Of a stretch of 64,000 nucleotides of DNA, positions 36,580 through 45,969 are shown in pieces. The stretch is from NCBI RefSeq assembly GCF_900184935.1, contig NZ_FXYE01000001.1, positions 1,178,001 to 1,242,000 on the forward strand, written 5' to 3'. Every line of letters begins with the position of its first letter. Within the stretch, counting starts at the first letter, position 1. The DNA comes from Actibacterium lipolyticum (GTDB taxonomy: Bacteria; Pseudomonadota; Alphaproteobacteria; Rhodobacterales; Rhodobacteraceae). Under the pieces are notes generated by a model, which did not search any database, was not told the origin of the DNA, and was given only the letters and a program-made list of their open reading frames with translations. The translations under genes and the position numbers were made by a program.

Positions 36580-37626
36580 TCAATTCTGCCTTTGATGCGC
36601 CAGATTCGCAAAACGCGTAAGGAAGCGGGCCGCATTGATTTGCACCGGCCGCGAGGGCGGAGTCATCACCAAACGCGCGAAAAGGGCACGGTTTGGTTCC
36701 TCCATCATCAACTGTGAAAAGCGTTCTTTGCGCCAGCGAACAGCACTGTGATGCAGGTCGTTCAAAGCGGCGTCAGCCATCAAATCTGCAAGCTCTTTGT
36801 CACGCTCAGGCGCGGTTGCCGCGATGCTTGTATCTTTGTCGGTGTTAAAGTTCCGCTCGACCCAATAATCCATGCCAAGCTTGTCTTCGCCATGAACGGC
36901 GCGACCCCGATCACATTTCAGGATATAACTTTCCATCGCACCAAGCGGATAGTGGTTCAGTTGAACCAACCCAAAGTTCGACTGGCCCATATTGGAAAAT
37001 ATGCGCTGTCGGCTGAACATTTCGGGCAGGGGGCGGCCTTCGCCATCAAACCATTTTGCATCAGGCAGCTTGGCCGGATCAGGATTGCGTGGCCGGTGAA
37101 CGCCCAGCTTTCCGTATGTGCCGTCGTTGCGATACAGCGTCTTGAACATGTTTGCGCGCCAAGGCCAATTGGTGATGGCCGGTGCAGCGTTCGTAAACTG
37201 ATCGCATATGGGGCGATCTTCGAAATGTGCGATGCCGCCGTTTCCAAACAGTCGCCATGTCAGCGTAATGGCGGTGGCGTCGGGCAGGGCGTCAAATAGC
37301 GCAGACAGCGTATGATCGCCGGTGTGGATGTTGACGAACTCGTCGATGTCCAGCGGCAGAATCCAGTCTGCCTTTTGCACCAAGGGGTGTTTATCGGCCA
37401 GCTTCATTGCTGCCCACTGGACACCTCCGTCAAACGGGCCCGTGTTTCGCACATGGGTTAGGTGCCCCAGTTCCGCCAGACGATCCAGCATGGCATCCGT
37501 GCCGTCGTCACAGTCGTTCGAAAACACCAGAAAATCGCTGAACCCAATGGCACGATGGTGCGCAAGCCATTCCAGCAGAAACGCCGCTTCGTTGCGAACT
37601 GTCAGAACCGCAAGCGCGCGCACCAC
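36580..37626 (-). CDS. Glycosyltransferase, family 2-type (Glyco_tranf_2_4), operon gene 5
   Basis: The 348-residue protein has the compact transferase layout of this family: TVRNEAAFLLEWLAHHRAIG at the N-terminus, SNDCDDGTDAMLDRL, a metal-binding-like DIDEFVN and a late NHYPLGAMESYILKCDRGRA region. It probably transfers a sugar from a nucleotide donor at the cytoplasmic membrane face; donor and acceptor are unknown. It starts with GTG at 37626, three bases after the FkbM stop codon. It resembles the C-terminal half of the 38320 protein and the 41339 protein; these are paralogues. Confidence 0.8.
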   Translation of the reverse strand: MVRALAVLTVRNEAAFLLEWLAHHRAIGFSDFLVFSNDCDDGTDAMLDRLAELGHLTHVRNTGPFDGGVQWAAMKLADKHPLVQKADWILPLDIDEFVNIHTGDHTLSALFDALPDATAITLTWRLFGNGGIAHFEDRPICDQFTNAAPAITNWPWRANMFKTLYRNDGTYGKLGVHRPRNPDPAKLPDAKWFDGEGRPLPEMFSRQRIFSNMGQSNFGLVQLNHYPLGAMESYILKCDRGRAVHGEDKLGMDYWVERNFNTDKDTSIAATAPERDKELADLMADAALNDLHHSAVRWRKERFSQLMMEEPNRALFARLVMTPPSRPVQINAARFLTRFANLAHQRQN

Positions 37627-37629
37627 TGA

Positions 37630-38319
37630 TTACCAGCCTTTCAGGAAGGTCACGACCTTACCTTCGGAGGCTCTGGGCGAATAGGTAAGCCCGCCGGCGG
37701 CCATCGCGTCAAACACCGCCTGAACGCCTTCTTGTCCGATCCATTGAGGATGCAGTTCGATCACCGCACAGCGCAGGCAGGACAAGTCTATCTTTTTGAG
37801 CAGGTCAGCCTCGGCGCCTTCGATATCGCAGATCAGGGCGGTCGGCTGAATCTCGTCAAAGGTCTTCTGTGCGTTCATCACCGGAATGCTTTCGACCGAA
37901 GTCACACCGCCCGCCGCGTCTTTTGATAGGGAAGACGCAACAAAATCATCACGGACATAGAACTTGGCTTTGCCTTTGCGCGGGCCAAGAACGGCATTGT
38001 AAACTTTGATACGCTCAAGCCCGTTCTGGGCATGCACGGCTTTGATATAGGGGATCAGGCGCGGGTTCGCTTCGAAGGCATGAACGTTGCGCACACCAAG
38101 TCGTGCCGCGACGAACGACGACATATATCCCATACCCGCCCCAAGTTCGATCACCGTGTCGCTGGCTTGGATATTGCGCAGAACGGCCTCTGTCTCTTTC
38201 TGCTCATAGGTGTTTTGGCGCAGCAGGCGGCGGCGTTTTCGGGTGATAATGGTTGGATCATCGGGAAACAGAATTCCGCGCGATTTGATGAAATCCACCT
38301 GTTCGACCGTGTCCGGCAT
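37630..38319 (-). CDS. FkbM-family methyltransferase, operon gene 4
   Basis: The 229-residue protein has a SAM-binding core with VIELGAGMGYMSSFVAARLG, the FkbM-type VHAFEANPRLIPYIK and ICDIEGAEADLLKKIDLS, and a conserved C-terminal VIELHPQWIGQEGV. FkbM methyltransferases O-methylate sugars or polyketides. It starts exactly one base before the end of the fusion gene on the same strand (no gap), so it is part of the operon and probably methylates the glycan made there. Confidence 0.85.
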   Translation of the reverse strand: MPDTVEQVDFIKSRGILFPDDPTIITRKRRRLLRQNTYEQKETEAVLRNIQASDTVIELGAGMGYMSSFVAARLGVRNVHAFEANPRLIPYIKAVHAQNGLERIKVYNAVLGPRKGKAKFYVRDDFVASSLSKDAAGGVTSVESIPVMNAQKTFDEIQPTALICDIEGAEADLLKKIDLSCLRCAVIELHPQWIGQEGVQAVFDAMAAGGLTYSPRASEGKVVTFLKGW

Positions 38320-40695
38320 TTAGTTGTCCACTTCAAGCGCAAGAGAGTATGCGACACGCTCCAGCGCGTTCAGTTTAATGCCTATGGCCTGTTCGTAAAG
38401 TTCTTGGAACTCTGGCATGGCATGAAGGCTTTTTGCCTTTTGTTTATGCCACTCGACAGCCGCTTCATGGAGGTTCAGCAGTTTCTTGTCCTGCAGCAAC
38501 CGATCAAGTTCAGCGCGTGTCCGGGCAAGGTTACGCTTGATCGAGACGTCTTTGTGGTCGCTCCAATCCATGCGGATCCAATAGTTTAGCCCGATTGAAC
38601 GATCCACATGCAGCGCGCGCCCGCGTTGACGCTTGATTAAAAAACTTTCGGCAGAGCGTAGCGCATAGTGGTTCAGTTGCAGCAGGTCATAGCCGATTGA
38701 GCGCTTGGAAGAGCGCCAGCCGTTATCCAGCACATCATCGGCCATAGGTTCGCCCGAGCCGTTGACCCAGCTCACCTTATCGCGGAAGGCGTCATCCAAC
38801 TTGTTGGGGCGGTGGCAGCTGATTTTTTCATAAGCACCGATGTTGCGGAACATCGTCTTAAAGCCCCAGACGGTGTGCGGCTTGGGGCAATATTTCGGTG
38901 CGCAGGTTTCGAACTGATCAATCACCAGATCATCGCGATATTCGCGCACGTCGTTATGCCCGAACAGCCGCCAAGTCATCGCCACGTTGGTGGCGTCTGG
39001 AATCCGTTCGATGAAATCGGCCAGCGTGCCGTTGCCGCAGCGCACATTGATGAACTCATCAACGTCGATATGGATGATCCATTCGGCGTTTTTGATCACG
39101 TCTTCTTTCAACGATTGGTTCAGCGCGTATTGCTGGGGCGAGTTGCCCTTCCATTCGTCATTGTTGCGGTGCTGAAGCACGCCCAATTCCTGAAGGCGGT
39201 CCAAAATCTCGCTGGTGCCGTCTTCGCAGCCGTTGGTGTAGATGATGAAGTTATCCACGCCGATGGCGCGGTGATAGGCGACCCATTCAAGGATATAGGG
39301 GGCCTCGTTCTTCATGCAGCCAACGATCACGTTGCCCGAATTGCCTTTGGGCAGTTCGCGCATGGGAACTTCGCTAAACGCGGCGGCAAGGTCTGCGTCG
39401 TTGTCCAAACCAATGCGGTTGTGCGGGGCCAACGTGCCGCCTTTCAGCTTTTCATAGTTCGCGATTGCGGCAGGCGGTAACAGCTTTTCAGCCGCCGGCG
39501 AAAGCTGATCCTTTTGGGGCGCGGGTTCGGGCTTTGCGACTTCGACGGGAACGCCCTTGGCAGCCTGTTCAGCCTCTTTTCGCGCGCGGCGCTGTTGCCG
39601 GGTGGCTTTATCGATATGCCAAGCGAATGCAGCAACATATTGGGTTGGGCGAAACCCCAGTTCGGGTTCAGCTTCTTGCCAATCGGCAATCTTGCGATTA
39701 CGTTTCAGGGTTTCAGGCTTAAGCCCGGTGTGGGCTTTTAGCAGGCGCTTGTTGGATGCCTCGAAACTGATCGAAAGGGCGGACAAGCTGCCCGGGGTGA
39801 TCGGGTCGCCCGGGATTTCGATCACCTCCATCAGGCGGCGCCACATCCGACGCGGGATGGCTTTCTTCTTTTCAAGTAGCCCGTTCAACACGGTGTTGAT
39901 CTGACGCGCGCGGGTTAACCACGCTGCCGACGGCAGAACCGGCCCGCGCGATGGCTGCGCCTTGCCGATGTTTCGGGGCAAGTCGAAGGCTTCGCACATC
40001 TCTTCGGTCAGGTCTGGGGATGCGAAGACCTCTTCGTCATAGGGCCGGAAGGTTACGGAACCGGCGCCGAACACGGATTCCCAGTTTTCCTGAAGCGCCT
40101 CGTAATCCAACCAGAAGGGCGGGGCGGTTACTTCTGGGAACTGGTTTAGGTTCGCATTGCGCTTGTCCCAGTGTTCCAGACACGCGTCACGCCATGGGCG
40201 GTCACCCGCGGCTATATCAAGCTCTTGGCTGAGTGGCGTTGCGCGACCGGCCAAAACCTGCGTGCCATAGTGACGAACCAGCACGCGCGCCTGTTCATCG
40301 ATATGCGCAACAATGCGGATATCGTCCGAATAGGGGGTCAACATATCGCGCAGGCGGGCAAGTTCGGTTGTGCTGTTAAGTGATGTTGCAAGCTGAGCGG
40401 CTGACAAGATCATCATGTGTGGCTGAACGCGCTCAACCTCGCGGGCGAGTTCTTCGGTCACCGCCTCGCGCAATGCCGATTGTTCCGCTTCGGTCGCGTT
40501 CCCGCGCGCAAAGCGCAGGGGGTCGATATGGTCGGGATCGGTGCAGGCCATAAACAGGCGGGTGTGGTTCTTTTTGCCCAAGGAATGGGGGTACAGAATA
40601 CCCTTGCCTGCCAGCTGATCACGTTTGTCGTTAAAGACCGATTGAATACGGTCGGCACCGCAGGTCGATAGACCGATGTGGACGTAAATACGCAT
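38320..40695 (-). CDS. Sulfotransferase-like/glycosyltransferase fusion protein, operon gene 3
   Basis: The 791-residue protein has two parts. Residues 1-250 resemble a sulfotransferase: the first PAPS-binding loop would be GLPKTGT but reads GLSTCGA, so the loop is degenerate; later HYGTQVL and FRPYDEEVF fit that fold. After a charged linker, residues from about 440 carry a Glyco_tranf_2_4-type domain with GCMKNEAPYILEWVAYHRAIG, cited partly, NGCEDGTSEIL and DVDEFINVRCGNGT. The ATG at 40695 overlaps the sulfotransferase stop by ATGA. The fusion may direct a glycosyltransferase to a sulfated or PAPS-related substrate. Confidence 0.75.
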   Translation of the reverse strand: MRIYVHIGLSTCGADRIQSVFNDKRDQLAGKGILYPHSLGKKNHTRLFMACTDPDHIDPLRFARGNATEAEQSALREAVTEELAREVERVQPHMMILSAAQLATSLNSTTELARLRDMLTPYSDDIRIVAHIDEQARVLVRHYGTQVLAGRATPLSQELDIAAGDRPWRDACLEHWDKRNANLNQFPEVTAPPFWLDYEALQENWESVFGAGSVTFRPYDEEVFASPDLTEEMCEAFDLPRNIGKAQPSRGPVLPSAAWLTRARQINTVLNGLLEKKKAIPRRMWRRLMEVIEIPGDPITPGSLSALSISFEASNKRLLKAHTGLKPETLKRNRKIADWQEAEPELGFRPTQYVAAFAWHIDKATRQQRRARKEAEQAAKGVPVEVAKPEPAPQKDQLSPAAEKLLPPAAIANYEKLKGGTLAPHNRIGLDNDADLAAAFSEVPMRELPKGNSGNVIVGCMKNEAPYILEWVAYHRAIGVDNFIIYTNGCEDGTSEILDRLQELGVLQHRNNDEWKGNSPQQYALNQSLKEDVIKNAEWIIHIDVDEFINVRCGNGTLADFIERIPDATNVAMTWRLFGHNDVREYRDDLVIDQFETCAPKYCPKPHTVWGFKTMFRNIGAYEKISCHRPNKLDDAFRDKVSWVNGSGEPMADDVLDNGWRSSKRSIGYDLLQLNHYALRSAESFLIKRQRGRALHVDRSIGLNYWIRMDWSDHKDVSIKRNLARTRAELDRLLQDKKLLNLHEAAVEWHKQKAKSLHAMPEFQELYEQAIGIKLNALERVAYSLALEVDN

Positions 40696-41342
40696 CAATC
40701 ACGTGCCTCTTCCGCTTGATTTCGGGTGTTGGCGTTGGCCACGCCCCACCACGGAAGCTCTAGGTCCAAAAAACGAGAGACCTTGTTCGGCGCGTCTTCG
40801 TCTTCGACGTCATATTCCAAGAAACCGTCCGTATCGTCGAATACCTTGCGGCAAAACGCATAGTGCCCCTCGATCCAGCGGATACGTTCGGCATCGGTGC
40901 CACCATACCCTTCGGGAAGCCCAGGGATTGCATTAGAGGGAAGGCGCGTGCGCCCCATGTTAGACCAGCGCCCCATACTGTCAGACAGTTTGGCCGGATC
41001 GCGATAGGTCAGGATGAACTTGGCATTCGGGTACCTGTCCCGAATGGCGCAAAGCAGGCCCCAATCGCACTGCGGCCAAAGGTTCAGCCCATTGCGGATC
41101 ACATCAATTTCAGTGAAGGCATCAAATTCAGGCATCATCGACAGCGGGTCGCCGTTTTCGAAATAGCCGTCATACATCAGCTTTCCGACAAAGCGGCGGT
41201 TGATCCGGTCATCGTCACTTTGGCCCGCGCGAATGCGCCAGTCCGCCACCCGAAGGCCTGCCTGTTTCAAGGCTTCGCCCAATGTCGTCGTGCCCGATTT
41301 CGGCAAACCCAAGTTAATTATCTTTTGCGCGTGCATATTCAT
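40695..41342 (-). CDS. Sulfotransferase family protein, operon gene 2
   Basis: The 215-residue protein has a PAPS 5'-phosphosulfate loop GLPKSGTTTLG (from about residue 12) with Lys and Thr intact, then RDRYPNAKFILTYRDPAKLSDS, the 3'-phosphate-binding region, and DGFLEYDVEDEDA near the C-terminus. It should transfer sulfate from PAPS to a hydroxyl, most likely of a sugar here. The ATG at 41342 overlaps the upstream glycosyltransferase stop by four bases, which fixes the start. Confidence 0.85.
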   Translation of the reverse strand: MNMHAQKIINLGLPKSGTTTLGEALKQAGLRVADWRIRAGQSDDDRINRRFVGKLMYDGYFENGDPLSMMPEFDAFTEIDVIRNGLNLWPQCDWGLLCAIRDRYPNAKFILTYRDPAKLSDSMGRWSNMGRTRLPSNAIPGLPEGYGGTDAERIRWIEGHYAFCRKVFDDTDGFLEYDVEDEDAPNKVSRFLDLELPWWGVANANTRNQAEEARD

Positions 41343-42370
41343 TTGTTCAACACCGCGATCAGTGCTTCTTCCTGAGGTGGGATCTTCGACGCGGCCTTCA
41401 ACTGTTCGCGCAGTTTGCGATAGGCGCTATCGTCCATCAAACGGGCCAACGTTGCGCGATGTGCCGCGACGGCCGCGTCGTGCAGTTTCGCGATTTCCGG
41501 GTCAGATTTCAGCGCCGCGATTTCCTTTTGAAGCTTGGGCAGGTGGCGCAGAATGGAGCTTTCTTCATAAGCGTCGTCATTGCGTTCGCGCCAATAGGTA
41601 TCATCGAAATTTCGGTTTTCTCGGTTCACGTCGCCCCGGTCATTCTTAACCAAATAGCTGTCGAGAGAGCGCAGCGCATAGTGATTGACCGACGCAAAGT
41701 TCCGGCTACCGCGGGCGGGGAACTCTCGTTTCACTTCTGCGGTGAAATATTTGTCTGGGACAGGGCGACCCGAACCATCGGTCCAGCGAAGGCGCTTGTT
41801 CTTGGGCAGGTCAGGGGATGCAAGCCGCTCTCTCAGGAAGGGGCGGTGGGCACCGGACATCGCGATTGGTGTGTCGCCACGATAAAGAGACTTCGTTTCG
41901 ATCGAAAGCGTCCCGGACCAAACGTCGGGGTTATGCGTGCCAAGGAACTGTTCGATCACGGGGCGATCTTCGTATTCTTCGACGTCGCTGTTCGCAAAGA
42001 ATTGCCAGTTCAGCGAAATGACACTGGGGTTGCCACATGCCGTGACAAGTTCGGGTATCGTGCCATCGCCCACATGGATGTTCAGAAATTCGTCAACGTC
42101 AGCGACCCAGACCCAATCCGCCTCGCGCACCACGGCCTGTTTGCGAGAGTCGCGCAAGGCTTCCATCTGGTAATTGCGGCCGCGTGCAGGGTTGGGCAAA
42201 TGCTGCACAATTCCGCGGCTGTCCAGCGCGTCCAGCAACGTGTCCGTGCCGTCAGTACAGTCGTTGGAATAGAACAGGTGATCGGTCACGCCGATCATCC
42301 GGTTGAACGCGATCCACTCCAACAAGAAAGGACCTTCGTTTTTGACGCAAGTGACTGCGGTTATGCGCAT
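41339..42370 (-). CDS. Glycosyltransferase, family 2-type (Glyco_tranf_2_4), operon gene 1
   Basis: The 343-residue protein starts MRITAVTCVKNEGPFLLEWI (start at 42370; an upstream ATG at 42388 also possible). It has SNDCTDGTDTLLDALDSRG, VADVDEFLNIHVGDGTI and NHYALRSLDSYLVKNDRGD, the same family as the 36580 protein and the fusion. It leads a five-gene minus-strand operon; 182 bases before it hold the probable promoter. Function in glycan assembly is inferred. Confidence 0.8.
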   Translation of the reverse strand: MRITAVTCVKNEGPFLLEWIAFNRMIGVTDHLFYSNDCTDGTDTLLDALDSRGIVQHLPNPARGRNYQMEALRDSRKQAVVREADWVWVADVDEFLNIHVGDGTIPELVTACGNPSVISLNWQFFANSDVEEYEDRPVIEQFLGTHNPDVWSGTLSIETKSLYRGDTPIAMSGAHRPFLRERLASPDLPKNKRLRWTDGSGRPVPDKYFTAEVKREFPARGSRNFASVNHYALRSLDSYLVKNDRGDVNRENRNFDDTYWRERNDDAYEESSILRHLPKLQKEIAALKSDPEIAKLHDAAVAAHRATLARLMDDSAYRKLREQLKAASKIPPQEEALIAVLNK

Positions 42371-42552
42371 AGTGGCGTCTCTGGCCATTGGGGCCTGTAC
42401 AAACTCATTTTAACTGCCCGCCTGAAAGGGGCGCGGTTTGACCCGCGAGTGCCGATTTTATCCGGTGCATATGTGCCAAATGGCAGGCTTTGCGTCAATT
42501 GTAGGTCGCCCTGTTGCGCATCGCTAACGCGGGGAAAATAATAGCGTTCTTG

Positions 42553-43773
42553 TCAAAAGAACGCCTGCAGTCCGGTTTGAGCCCGCCCAAGGATCAGCGC
42601 ATGCACATCATGCGTGCCCTCATAGGTGTTCACGGTTTCAAGGTTCATCATATGGCGGATGACCTGAAACTCTTCGGAAATCCCGTTGCCGCCATGCATG
42701 TCACGCGCAACCCGCGCGATGTCCAACGCCTTGCCGCAGTTGTTGCGTTTGATCAGGGAAATCATCTCGGGCGCGGCGCTGGCGGCATCCATCAAACGAC
42801 CCACTTGCAACGCTGCCTGAAGGCCCAGCGTGATCTCTGTCTGCATGTCAGCCAGCTTTTTCTGGAACAGCTGTGTTTGGGCCAATGGCTTGCCGAATTG
42901 CAGCCGGTCCAACCCGTATTGCCGCGCCGCGTGCCAACAGAATTCGGCCGCACCCATCGCGCCCCACGCAATGCCGTATCGTGCGCGGTTCAAACAACCA
43001 AACGGGCCTTTCAGGCCTTGGACGTTGGGCAGCAACGCGTCTTCGCCGACCTCAACGCCGTCCATCACGATTTCCCCGGTCGTAGAGGCGCGTAGGGACA
43101 GTTTACCTTCGATCTTCGGCGCGCTTAGACCCGCCATGCCTTTTTCAAGAATAAAGCCACGGATCTTTCCGCCATGCTCTTCGGACTTGGCCCAGACGAC
43201 GAAAACATCGGCGAAGGGGCTGTTGGAAATCCACATCTTGCTGCCGGTCAACCGGTACCCAGTGGCGGTTTTTTCCGCGCGGGTTTTCATCGATCCAGGG
43301 TCGGAGCCGGCGTCGGGCTCGGTCAATCCGAAACAGCCGATCAACGCGCCGCTGGCAAGGCCGGGCAGGTATTTCTGGCGCTGCTCTTCAGAACCGTAAG
43401 CGTAGATCGGATAGATCACCAAGCTGCTTTGCACGGACATCATCGAACGATATCCGCTGTCGACCCGCTCTACCTCGCGGGCGATCAGGCCATAGCTGAC
43501 GTAAGATGCGCCAAGGCCGCCGTATTCTTCGGGCAGGGTGGCGCCCAACAGACCGGCTTGGCCCATCAACGGGAACAGCTCTGGCGCGGCGGCCTCTTCG
43601 CGATAGGCTTGGATCACGCGGGGCTGTAACGCATCCTGCGCAAAAGCCTGCGCGCCGTCGCGCAACATCCGCTCTTCCTCGCTTAGCTGATCGTCAAGCC
43701 GCAGGGCGTCGGACCAATCAAACGATGACAGGTCGGGGGCGTCTTTCGGCTTAAGCGGGGCAGCGTCTTTCAT
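42553..43773 (-). CDS. gcdH: Glutaryl-CoA dehydrogenase
   Basis: The 406-residue protein has the acyl-CoA dehydrogenase fold and the catalytic base in NTYEGTHD (Glu385), with [28 protein letters not shown], and [17 protein letters not shown] matching glutaryl-CoA dehydrogenases in length and motif spacing. It oxidises and decarboxylates glutaryl-CoA to crotonyl-CoA in lysine and tryptophan breakdown. ATG at 43773 has GGAGAA upstream. Its usual LysR-type regulator is not next to it. An imperfect palindrome lies 64 bases upstream. Confidence 0.93.
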   Translation of the reverse strand: MKDAAPLKPKDAPDLSSFDWSDALRLDDQLSEEERMLRDGAQAFAQDALQPRVIQAYREEAAAPELFPLMGQAGLLGATLPEEYGGLGASYVSYGLIAREVERVDSGYRSMMSVQSSLVIYPIYAYGSEEQRQKYLPGLASGALIGCFGLTEPDAGSDPGSMKTRAEKTATGYRLTGSKMWISNSPFADVFVVWAKSEEHGGKIRGFILEKGMAGLSAPKIEGKLSLRASTTGEIVMDGVEVGEDALLPNVQGLKGPFGCLNRARYGIAWGAMGAAEFCWHAARQYGLDRLQFGKPLAQTQLFQKKLADMQTEITLGLQAALQVGRLMDAASAAPEMISLIKRNNCGKALDIARVARDMHGGNGISEEFQVIRHMMNLETVNTYEGTHDVHALILGRAQTGLQAFF

Positions 43774-43836
43774 GGTGTTCTCCGTTTCACGACGCTGAAA
43801 GCCTAAGGGAAACCAATCTGGGGGGCAATCACCCGC

Positions 43837-43861
43837 GAAATCCGCCGCAGTGCGGAATTTC
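43837..43861. promoter_or_regulatory. Imperfect palindrome between divergent gcdH and macA-like gene
   Basis: GAAATCCGC (43837-43845) and GCGGAATTTC (43852-43861) form an imperfect inverted repeat around CGCAGT. It is 64 bases upstream of gcdH and 137 bases upstream of the macA-like gene. It could be a transcription-factor site such as that of a LysR-type regulator, but I cannot tie it to one. Confidence 0.35.
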
Positions 43862-43997
43862 TTGCGCTAGATCAGGGTATGCCCGTGCGTGGTCGTGGCA
43901 TTCTGCAATTGAAACGGCCTTTGTGAACGCTGGATGCAAAGGGCACGCGATATCGAAATTTTGGGCGGTCTGATGCGCTTAGATTTGGCAGGTTAAG

Positions 43998-45257
43998 ATG
44001 AACGAAAAGCGCGAAAGCATTGAGAAGACACTGAAACTTGGCAAACATCGCAGCAAAGTTCCCCTGTGGGCTAAACTGCTGGGTGGCGGTGTTGTTGTTG
44101 CCTTTGCCGTTTGGTTCTTTGCCCTGCGGCCCGATACCACCAGCGCGGTGAACTATGTCAGCGAAAAGGTCACACGCGGCGACCTGTCGGTCACCGTGTC
44201 AGCAACCGGAACCGTGGAGCCGACCAATTTGGTCGAAGTCTCGTCAGAGCTTTCGGGGACGCTTGCGTCTGTCGAAGTGGACTATAACGACAGGGTCGAG
44301 GTGGGGCAGGTGCTTGCCCGGCTGGATTCCGCGAAGCTGGAGGCACTTTATGAAGTGCAGAAGGCGGCCCTTGTCGCAGCCGAAGCGCGCGTCGAACAGG
44401 CGCAAACCAACCTGCACGAAGCCTTCGACAACTTTGAAATCGCGCGGACATTGGATGAACGTGGCGTGACCACACACCAAGCATTCTCTGCGGCCGAAGC
44501 AACCCTTGAACGTAACCAAGCGGCGCTTCAGATCGCGGATGCAGACCGGGCGTTGGCCGCGGCCAACTTGGACCTATACGGGGCCGATCTGGCAAAGGCT
44601 GTCATTACGGCCCCGATCAAGGGGATCATTCTGGAACGGAACGCCGATCCGGGGCAGATCGTGGCTTCATCCCTGTCGGCCCCTGTGCTGTTCACCATCG
44701 CCGAAGATCTTGCCAGCATGGAGTTGCAGGTCGATGTGGACGAGGCTGATATCGGTCGCATTGCGGTGGGCAACAAGGCGATTTTTACTGTCGATGCCTA
44801 TGACGATGAAACCTTTCCCGCAGAAATCACCAAGGTTCGCTTCACCCCGGAAGAGGCAGAAGGCGTAGTGACCTATAAGGCGATCCTGATCATCGACAAT
44901 TCTGATCTTCGCCTGCGCCCCGGCATGACGGCCACCGCCGACATCGTCGTGGCAGAGCTTCGTGATGTTTTGCGCGTTCCCAATGCTGCCTTGCGGTTCG
45001 AACCGCCGCAGGTGGCAGCAGCGTCCGATGGTGAGAATTCGGGCAGCGGGCTGCTGGGTCTGATCATGCCTGATCCGCCCGACCGTAATGAAGAGAGCGA
45101 AGACAAAAGCGCAAAGACCGTCTGGGTCCTGCGGGATGGCGTGGCCGAAGAAATAGAGATCGTCGCCGGGCAAAGTGACGGGGATCAGACCGCAGTGCTG
45201 GGCGGGGAATTGGCCGCTGGCGACGTGGTAATCACCGACCAAACTGAGGCGAACTAA
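43998..45257 (+). CDS. macA: MacA-like periplasmic adaptor protein
   Basis: The 419-residue protein has one N-terminal membrane segment (LLGGGVVVAFAVWFFAL), a lipoyl-like domain (ATGTVEPTNLVEVSSELSG) and an alpha-helical hairpin (residues about 100-190), then a beta-barrel segment with ITAPIKGIILERNADPGQIV, cited partly. This is the MacA/HlyD adaptor of a tripartite efflux or secretion system. It starts after AGG; the operon continues with the ATPase after one base. The substrate is unknown; a TolC-type partner is not encoded nearby. Confidence 0.88.
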   Translation: MNEKRESIEKTLKLGKHRSKVPLWAKLLGGGVVVAFAVWFFALRPDTTSAVNYVSEKVTRGDLSVTVSATGTVEPTNLVEVSSELSGTLASVEVDYNDRVEVGQVLARLDSAKLEALYEVQKAALVAAEARVEQAQTNLHEAFDNFEIARTLDERGVTTHQAFSAAEATLERNQAALQIADADRALAAANLDLYGADLAKAVITAPIKGIILERNADPGQIVASSLSAPVLFTIAEDLASMELQVDVDEADIGRIAVGNKAIFTVDAYDDETFPAEITKVRFTPEEAEGVVTYKAILIIDNSDLRLRPGMTATADIVVAELRDVLRVPNAALRFEPPQVAAASDGENSGSGLLGLIMPDPPDRNEESEDKSAKTVWVLRDGVAEEIEIVAGQSDGDQTAVLGGELAAGDVVITDQTEAN

Positions 45258-45258
45258 G

Positions 45259-45966
45259 ATGACCGCCGCAGCGCCGTTGATCGAACTTAGCGGAATTACC
45301 AAAATCTATGGCAGCGGAGAGGCCGAGGTGCGCGCCCTGCGTGGCGTCGATCTTACCATCCGCGCCGGCGAGTTTGTGGCGATCATGGGGGCGTCGGGCT
45401 CTGGGAAATCCACAGCGATGAATGTTCTTGGCTGCCTTGATACACCGACGGCAGGGACCTATCGCTTTGAAGGCGTGGACGTCGGCGGGCTTGACCGTGA
45501 CCAACGTGCGCTGCTGCGGCGCAACTATCTTGGGTTCGTCTTTCAGGGCTACAATCTATTGCCGCGTACCTCGGCCTTGGAAAACGTGGAACTTCCTTTG
45601 ATCTACAAGGGCCTGCAAGGCGGCGAGCGTCGGCAGCTGGCACAAGAAGCGTTGGAAAAGGTGGGGTTGTCGCACCGGGCGCACCATGACCCATCAGAGC
45701 TTTCTGGCGGCCAACAACAGCGTGTCGCCATTGCCCGTGCGTTGGCGGGCAAACCCGACGTCATCTTGGCGGACGAGCCTACCGGCAACCTCGATTCCAA
45801 ACGGTCGCGCGAAATCATGGAGCTTTTGACCGAGCTTAATATCTCGGAAAAGATCACCATCGTCATGGTCACACACGAAGAAGATATGGCGTCCTATGCT
45901 GGGCGGCTTGTGACCTTTCTTGATGGCAGTATCTCGGGCGACAAAATCACAAGAAAGGCGGGCTGA
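45259..45966 (+). CDS. MacB-type ABC transporter ATP-binding protein
   Basis: The 235-residue protein has Walker A GASGSGKS (residues 44-51), the LolD/MacB-type Q-loop [21 protein letters not shown], signature [16 protein letters not shown] and Walker [12 protein letters not shown]. It is the ATPase of a MacB/LolCDE-type transporter, with a separate permease. It begins one base after the adaptor's stop and the permease follows after three bases. The transporter is likely to export peptides or lipids, but the cargo is unknown. Confidence 0.92.
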   Translation: MTAAAPLIELSGITKIYGSGEAEVRALRGVDLTIRAGEFVAIMGASGSGKSTAMNVLGCLDTPTAGTYRFEGVDVGGLDRDQRALLRRNYLGFVFQGYNLLPRTSALENVELPLIYKGLQGGERRQLAQEALEKVGLSHRAHHDPSELSGGQQQRVAIARALAGKPDVILADEPTGNLDSKRSREIMELLTELNISEKITIVMVTHEEDMASYAGRLVTFLDGSISGDKITRKAG

Positions 45967-45969
45967 GCC

